DNA of 64,000 nt. Origin: Paenarthrobacter sp. Z7-10. Its GTDB lineage: Bacteria > Actinomycetota > Actinomycetes > Actinomycetales > Micrococcaceae. The stretch is from NCBI RefSeq assembly GCF_026932795.1, contig NZ_JADPVH010000011.1, forward strand, positions 1 through 64,000, given 5' to 3'. Under the pieces are notes generated by a model. It was not told the DNA's origin. It searched no databases and worked only from the letters and a program-made list of their open reading frames with translations. Positions within the stretch are counted from its first letter, which is position 1; each line of letters opens with the position of its first letter. Position numbers and translations under genes: made by a program. Positions 60,175 through 64,000 of the stretch are shown piece after piece.

Positions 60175-60996
60175 TTACTTGGAGACGTCCGCGCCGAAAT
60201 ACTTCATCGAGATCTTCGTCAGCGTTCCGTCCGATTGCAGGTCCGCGAGCGCCTTGTCCACCGCCTTGACCAGCGCGGTGGCGCCCTTGTGGAAGGCAAA
60301 TGCATTTTTGGACTTGTCAGCGGTTTCCGCCGCGATTTTCAGCCCGGCGTTCGGGTTGGTCTTGGTGTAGTCAAGGTAGGTGAGCTTGTCATTGACGACG
60401 GCGTCCACGCGGCCCTGCCGCAGCAGTGCGATGGCCTGGGCCCAGCCCTCGACGGCTTGGACGTTGGCACCGCTTTGCTGCGCCAGTTTGTAGTAGTTGC
60501 TGGTCAGCGACTGGGCCGTGGTCTTACCTTTCAGGCTGTCAAAGCTGGTGATGGAGTTGTCATCAGCCTTGGTCACAATGACTCCGGGCGAAATCGTGTA
60601 GGGAGTGGAGAAATCATACTTCGCGCTGCGTTCGGGGTTGATCGAGATCTGATTGGCGATCATGTCGAAGCGCTTGGCTTCCAGGCCGGCGAAGATGCCG
60701 TCAAACTGAGTCTCGCGGAAGGTCGCCTTAACGCCCAGCTTTGCGGCAACGGCCTTGGCGATCTCCACGTCATATCCGGTCAAGCTGCCGGAGCCGCCCT
60801 CGTGGTAGGTGAACGGCTTGTAGGTTCCCTCGGTGGCAACCACCAGTTCGCCCTTGGACTGCACATCGCTCAGCGACGTGTCCGCCCCACCCGAGGAGGA
60901 CGATGAAGGGCTGGAACCGGCACCGGAGGAGCAGGCGCCGAGCGCCAACGTGATCGCGGCGGCCAGGCCGACGGCGGCAAAACGGCGACGGTTCAT
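60175..60996 (-). CDS. Cystine-type substrate-binding lipoprotein
   Basis: 273 residues. Signal with lipobox L-G-A-C-S-S at about residue 22, a Ser-rich linker, then the periplasmic binding fold: G-T-Y-K-P-F-T-Y-H-E, G-Y-D-V-E-I-A-K-A-V-A-A-K-L-G-V, F-D-G-I-F-A-G-L and Q-I-S-I-N-P-E-R. The pattern (Y-K-P-F-T-Y-H ... Y-D-V-E-I-A-K-A) is that of L-cystine binding proteins (FliY/TcyA group). It is first in the importer operon. Predicted ligand is cystine or a related amino acid. Confidence 0.9.
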   Translation of the reverse strand: MNRRRFAAVGLAAAITLALGACSSGAGSSPSSSSSGGADTSLSDVQSKGELVVATEGTYKPFTYHEGGSGSLTGYDVEIAKAVAAKLGVKATFRETQFDGIFAGLEAKRFDMIANQISINPERSAKYDFSTPYTISPGVIVTKADDNSITSFDSLKGKTTAQSLTSNYYKLAQQSGANVQAVEGWAQAIALLRQGRVDAVVNDKLTYLDYTKTNPNAGLKIAAETADKSKNAFAFHKGATALVKAVDKALADLQSDGTLTKISMKYFGADVSK

Positions 60997-61305
60997 GGGA
61001 TAGTCCTTCTTCCGGGAGTTTCAAAACCAAACCGGGAGTCCCCGGCGGGCGCAGGTTGCGACAGTAGCAGTTGTAACGCGTTTGCGGCCCGCGCTTATTT
61101 CCCCGCATGACGCCGTTGTGACGAAGGCAACCCTGCGCACGGGAAGATCAGGAGGCGGGAAGCGGGAAGTGCGGCTAACCCCGGGGAGCGGGGAGCGGGG
61201 AGCGGGGAGCGGTTAGCGGAGTAGGTTAGCGGCGACACCGCTGAGGTCCTACGCTTATACAGCGGATATACCGCAGTTACACAGCAGTAGTAGGAGAAAA
61301 CCGCC
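60997..61305. other. Intergenic region between the importer and the exporter genes
   Basis: No gene. It contains four exact GGGGAGC units (61183-61210) followed by a related GGTTAGC, and must hold the divergent promoters of the importer operon and the exporter. A second tract GGTTAGCGG recurs at 61211 and about 61224. Confidence 0.5.
61183..61210. repeat. 7-bp tandem repeat (GGGGAGC, four copies)
   Basis: Four exact units in a non-coding region about 96 bp upstream of the exporter start codon. A G-rich tract of this type can form G-quadruplex structure. Confidence 0.9.
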
Positions 61306-63207
61306 ATGAGTATGGAAGGCGCCGCCTGGAGCTCGCTCTGGAGCACAATGCGCTCGGACAAGAGCGGCAATGGCATTTCGAAGGACACGCCACGGCGTAC
61401 CTTGGCCTTCGCCAAGCCCTACCGCGGCCGGCTGGCCTTGTTTGTGGTGCTCTCGGTGATATCGGCCGTCCTGGCCGTGGCCACGCCGGTGCTGGCAGGA
61501 CGCGTGGTGGATGCAATCGTTGCGCGTTCGGACGTGCAGGTGGTCATCAACCTGGCGCTGCTGATCGCCCTCGTCGCGGTCCTGGATGCAGGATTTTCGC
61601 TGGTGATCCGCTGGATCTCCGCCAATCTGGGCGAAGGCGTGATCTTGGACCTGCGCACCTCGGTGTTCAACCATGTGCAGAAAATGCCCATCGCTTTCTT
61701 CACCCGAACGCGAACCGGCGCTCTGGTCAGCCGGCTCAACAATGACGTGATCGGCGCCCAGCAGGCCTTCAGCGGCACGCTCTCCGGCATCGTCAGCAAC
61801 TCCGTTGCGCTGGTCCTGACCCTGATTGTGATGCTCGGGAAGTCCTGGCAGGTGACTCTGCTGGCCCTGGTGCTGCTGCCGATCTTCCTGATCCCGGCCC
61901 GGCGCTTCGGCTCCCGATTGGCTGGCTTCCGGCGTGAAGCGGCCAATCTGAATGCGGACATGAGCACGCAGATGACGGAGCGTTTCTCGGCTCCGGGTGC
62001 CACCCTGGTCAAGCTCTTCGGCCGGCCGGCCGACGAAGCCCGCGAATTCAGCCACCGAGCCCGGCGGGTCCGGGATATCGGCGTCCGCACCGCCGTGATG
62101 CAGTTCGTTTTCTTCAGCGCGCTGATGCTGGTGTCCTCGCTGGCGCTTGCCCTGGTCTCTGGGCTGGGCGGCTACTTCGCCATCCGCGGGCCGCTGGCGG
62201 TGGGCGACGTCGTCGTGCTGGCCCTGCTGCTGACCCGCCTTTACGCGCCGCTCACCGCGCTTGCGAACGCCCGGGTGGACATCATGAGCGCGCTGGTCAG
62301 TTTCGACCGCGTTTTTGAAATCCTCGATCTGAAACCACTGATTGTGCAGAAGCCAGACGCCCGTGAGATTCCGCGGGGCCCGGTTGGAGTGCAGTTCGAC
62401 GACGTCCGGTTCGCCTACCCGTCGGCCGACAAGGTCTCGCTCGCCTCGCTGGAAGATGTCGCGATGCTGGACACCCGGGGAGGGGAAGAGGTGCTGCACG
62501 GCATCAGTTTCCGGGCGGAACCGGGGCAAACCATTGCCCTCGTCGGTTCCTCCGGAGCCGGAAAGTCCACCATCGCCCAGCTGCTCTCGCGCCTGTACGA
62601 CGTCGATTCCGGCGCCGTCCGGCTGGCCGGGGTCGATGTGCGGGACGTGAGCTTCGATTCGCTGCGCCAGACCATTGGCATGGTGACCCAGGACGGACAC
62701 CTGTTCCACGAGTCCATCCGGTCCAACCTGCGCCTGGCCCGACCGGACGCTACCGATGAGCAAATCTGGGACGCACTACACCGGGCACGGCTGCAGGACA
62801 TGATTGAGTCGCTCCCGGATGGGCTGGACACGGTGGTTGGTGAGCGCGGGTACCGGCTTTCCGGTGGCGAGCGGCAGCGGCTGACCATCGCCCGGCTGCT
62901 GCTGGTCCAGCCCGCCGTCGTGATCCTGGATGAGGCGACGGCGGCGCTGGACTCGACGAACGAGGCGGCGGTTCAGGCGGCATTGGGCGAGGCGCTCAAG
63001 GACCGTACCGCGATCGTGATAGCCCACCGTCTCTCCACCATCCGCAGTGCCGACGCCATCTTGGTCATCGAGGGCGGAAACATTGTTGAGCGGGGCACGC
63101 ACGAGGACCTGCTGGCCGCCCGGGGACGGTATGCCGAACTGCACGACACGCAGTTTGCCCAGGCCGTCGCCGCCGTGGTCGACGCCGACGCTCCGCTGGC
63201 CTCCTAG
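61306..63207 (+). CDS. ABC exporter (fused membrane and ATPase domains)
   Basis: 633 residues. Six membrane segments in the first 340 residues form the type 1 exporter core. The ATPase domain at about 365-610 has Walker A G-S-S-G-A-G-K-S-T, Q-loop V-T-Q-D-G-H-L-F-H, signature L-S-G-G-E-R-Q-R-L, Walker B V-V-I-L-D-E-A-T-A-A and A-H-R-L-S-T-I. It is probably a homodimer exporting lipids, drugs or peptides. Substrate unknown. SD TAGGAGA precedes ATG 61306. Confidence 0.93.
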   Translation: MSMEGAAWSSLWSTMRSDKSGNGISKDTPRRTLAFAKPYRGRLALFVVLSVISAVLAVATPVLAGRVVDAIVARSDVQVVINLALLIALVAVLDAGFSLVIRWISANLGEGVILDLRTSVFNHVQKMPIAFFTRTRTGALVSRLNNDVIGAQQAFSGTLSGIVSNSVALVLTLIVMLGKSWQVTLLALVLLPIFLIPARRFGSRLAGFRREAANLNADMSTQMTERFSAPGATLVKLFGRPADEAREFSHRARRVRDIGVRTAVMQFVFFSALMLVSSLALALVSGLGGYFAIRGPLAVGDVVVLALLLTRLYAPLTALANARVDIMSALVSFDRVFEILDLKPLIVQKPDAREIPRGPVGVQFDDVRFAYPSADKVSLASLEDVAMLDTRGGEEVLHGISFRAEPGQTIALVGSSGAGKSTIAQLLSRLYDVDSGAVRLAGVDVRDVSFDSLRQTIGMVTQDGHLFHESIRSNLRLARPDATDEQIWDALHRARLQDMIESLPDGLDTVVGERGYRLSGGERQRLTIARLLLVQPAVVILDEATAALDSTNEAAVQAALGEALKDRTAIVIAHRLSTIRSADAILVIEGGNIVERGTHEDLLAARGRYAELHDTQFAQAVAAVVDADAPLAS

Positions 63208-63305
63208 CCAGACGAGGCTCTTCCTCGGCGGTCAGTGTTCCCGCGAACATCGGGATCCGGGGAAGGGCAGCGCTGTTGGGGAAGGGCAGCGTTGCCGGGG
63301 AAGGA

Positions 63306-63740
63306 TCACGGCTCCCGGAAGAGGGACGTTTGAAGCAGCAGGTTTTTCGCTGGACCGCGAACATCCCATTCAAAGTCGAGCCGGTCCCGTGAGCGGGCGT
63401 CATAGCGGACCCGGTAGTCATCCGGGGCGCACCAATGATCGCTGGACCAACTGCCGGTGGACAGGTCCATGCGGTGGAAGGGCCTGCCATCCGTGAATAG
63501 AACGTCCAGCGCGCATGGTTCGGTCGTCTGGCGCAGCAGATATTCCCGGCTGGCGGGCCCACTGTGCGTCGGCCACATCATGGTGCCCTGTTCGCTTTGC
63601 CGCAGGCCGCCGTCGTCCGCCGTAAAAAGAACGAACCCCATCAAGGTGCCCTCCACGGCGGCGCCGCGGTTGCGCAGGACCCGCTCCAGACGCCAGCGAC
63701 CCAACAGATATGAGCGCAGGTCGGCGACGGCGAAGGTCAT
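63306..63740 (-). CDS. DUF6314 protein
   Basis: 144 residues from ATG 63740 (GTG 63743 in frame just before). Pattern D-L-R-S-Y-L-L-G-R-W-R-L-E-R and Y-D-A-R-S-R-D-R-L-D-F-E-W-D-V-R-G-P-A-K is DUF6314, function unknown, lipocalin-like strand-rich. There is no room for a ribosome binding site: the start is 4 nt from the tRNA-Arg 3' end on the same strand, so its message is leaderless or is processed from the tRNA transcript. Confidence 0.8.
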   Translation of the reverse strand: MTFAVADLRSYLLGRWRLERVLRNRGAAVEGTLMGFVLFTADDGGLRQSEQGTMMWPTHSGPASREYLLRQTTEPCALDVLFTDGRPFHRMDLSTGSWSSDHWCAPDDYRVRYDARSRDRLDFEWDVRGPAKNLLLQTSLFREP

Positions 63741-63744
63741 CACG

Positions 63745-63818
63745 TGCGCGAGGCGGGATTCGAACCCGCGACCTTCCCTTTAGGAGAGGGACGCTCTATC
63801 CTGCTGAGCTACTCACGC
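63745..63818 (-). tRNA. tRNA-Arg (anticodon CCU)
   Basis: Reverse-strand cloverleaf of 74 nt: acceptor GCGTGAG pairs with CTCGCGC, D stem GCTC/GAGC, anticodon stem TCCCT/AGGGA with loop CTCCTAA and anticodon CCT, T stem GCGGG/CCCGC with loop TTCGAAT, discriminator A. CCA is not encoded. It reads AGG arginine codons, rare in high-GC genomes. The DUF6314 gene follows directly. Confidence 0.95.
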
Positions 63819-63907
63819 GTGCTCCGGCAAGGCCGGTGCCTTTTCTACAATACCGGCTACCTTACCGGTTCCGGTGCCATGTCGGTGGTCCGGGCTAGGG
63901 TATTGCT

Positions 63908-64000
63908 GTGGCCACCTCCGCAGCGCAGAATCTCCCAGCCCGCAATGCCCGGCTCCAGCTGGCCGGCACCAGGAGCCTTGTCGGTGCCTGGGCCAAAATC
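63908..64000 (+). CDS. Start of an unidentified gene (cut by the window edge)
   Basis: Open frame from GTG 63908 to the window end, 31 residues (M-A-T-S-A-A-Q-N-L-P-A-R-N-A-R-L-Q-L-A-G then T-R-S-L-V-G-A-W-A-K-I). An AGGG lies about 10 nt upstream. The visible part is too short to assign. Confidence 0.4.
   Translation, partial: MATSAAQNLPARNARLQLAGTRSLVGAWAKI

Noticed and set aside
61255-62763. 502-codon reverse frame over the ABC exporter
   Set aside because: Antisense shadow of a well-defined ABC exporter gene.

Overview
The window is high-GC actinobacterial chromosome. Gene content and order point to the Micrococcaceae, most likely an Arthrobacter-like genus: an actinobacterial XPB helicase with its partner, DUF3027 behind a cold-shock gene, an IdeR-type regulator, c-di-AMP riboswitch-controlled NlpC/P60 proteins, a stand-alone groEL with CIRCE operators, a Tad pilus locus, and WXG100 and DUF3263 proteins. 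No identification was made by database search.

Layout. 1-2.3 kb is a small accessory patch: the end of an IS256-type transposase gene, a tRNA-like T-arm/acceptor fragment, the N-terminal stub of a phage-type integrase, a complete YefM/YoeB toxin-antitoxin pair with a perfect operator-like repeat, and two unrecognised reverse-strand genes behind a perfect 28-bp palindrome. 2.6-9.3 kb holds DNA repair and housekeeping genes (Y-family polymerase, AlkD-like protein, 5'-3' exonuclease), a GNAT, a haloacid dehalogenase, and an ArsR-led operon whose second gene is broken by two internal deletions. 9.6-16.3 kb is mostly exported proteins (CAP with SLH-like repeats, a Tat lipoprotein beta-propeller, a Kelch lipoprotein), then a membrane Ser/Thr kinase coupled to a mucin-like lipoprotein. 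16.8-24.7 kb is a complete reverse-strand Tad/Flp pilus operon: pilin, TadE, TadG, CpaB, TadZ, TadA, TadB, TadC, prepilin peptidase.

25-35.6 kb has envelope and repair genes (FemAB-like, ThrE-like exporter, Fpg/Nei glycosylase, uracil-DNA glycosylase), a siderophore-interacting reductase behind an iron-box-like site, DUF3263, LytR_C, LapA and TM2 membrane proteins. 35.8-37.6 kb is groEL with two CIRCE elements. 37.9-42.7 kb has an RNase H/DUF4440 fusion, a VOC remnant, a WXG100 protein, a two-component system and a methyltransferase. 42.8-50.6 kb has XPB and its partner, a Csp, DUF3027, SerC and IdeR. 50.9-53.1 kb is a c-di-AMP riboswitch followed by two paralogous NlpC/P60 wall proteins. 53.4-57.4 kb has an HNH protein and molybdenum cofactor/formate dehydrogenase maturation genes (MobA-like, DUF6457, MoeA, FdhD). 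57.5-64 kb has a luciferase-like monooxygenase, a cystine-type ABC importer, an ABC exporter, DUF6314, tRNA-Arg(CCU) and the start of one more gene.

The most notable non-coding signals are short tandem repeats that start on stop codons (14.1, 31.4 and 58.6 kb), a hairpin element in two copies 43 kb apart (14.2 and 57.4 kb), a duplicated hairpin after groEL, two DtxR/IdeR-type boxes (one near ideR itself), and a tRNA whose 3' end lies 4 nt from the next start codon. No CRISPR array, complete prophage or obvious new defence island is visible. The best candidate for something undescribed is the two-gene cassette with its palindrome at 1.5-2.3 kb.
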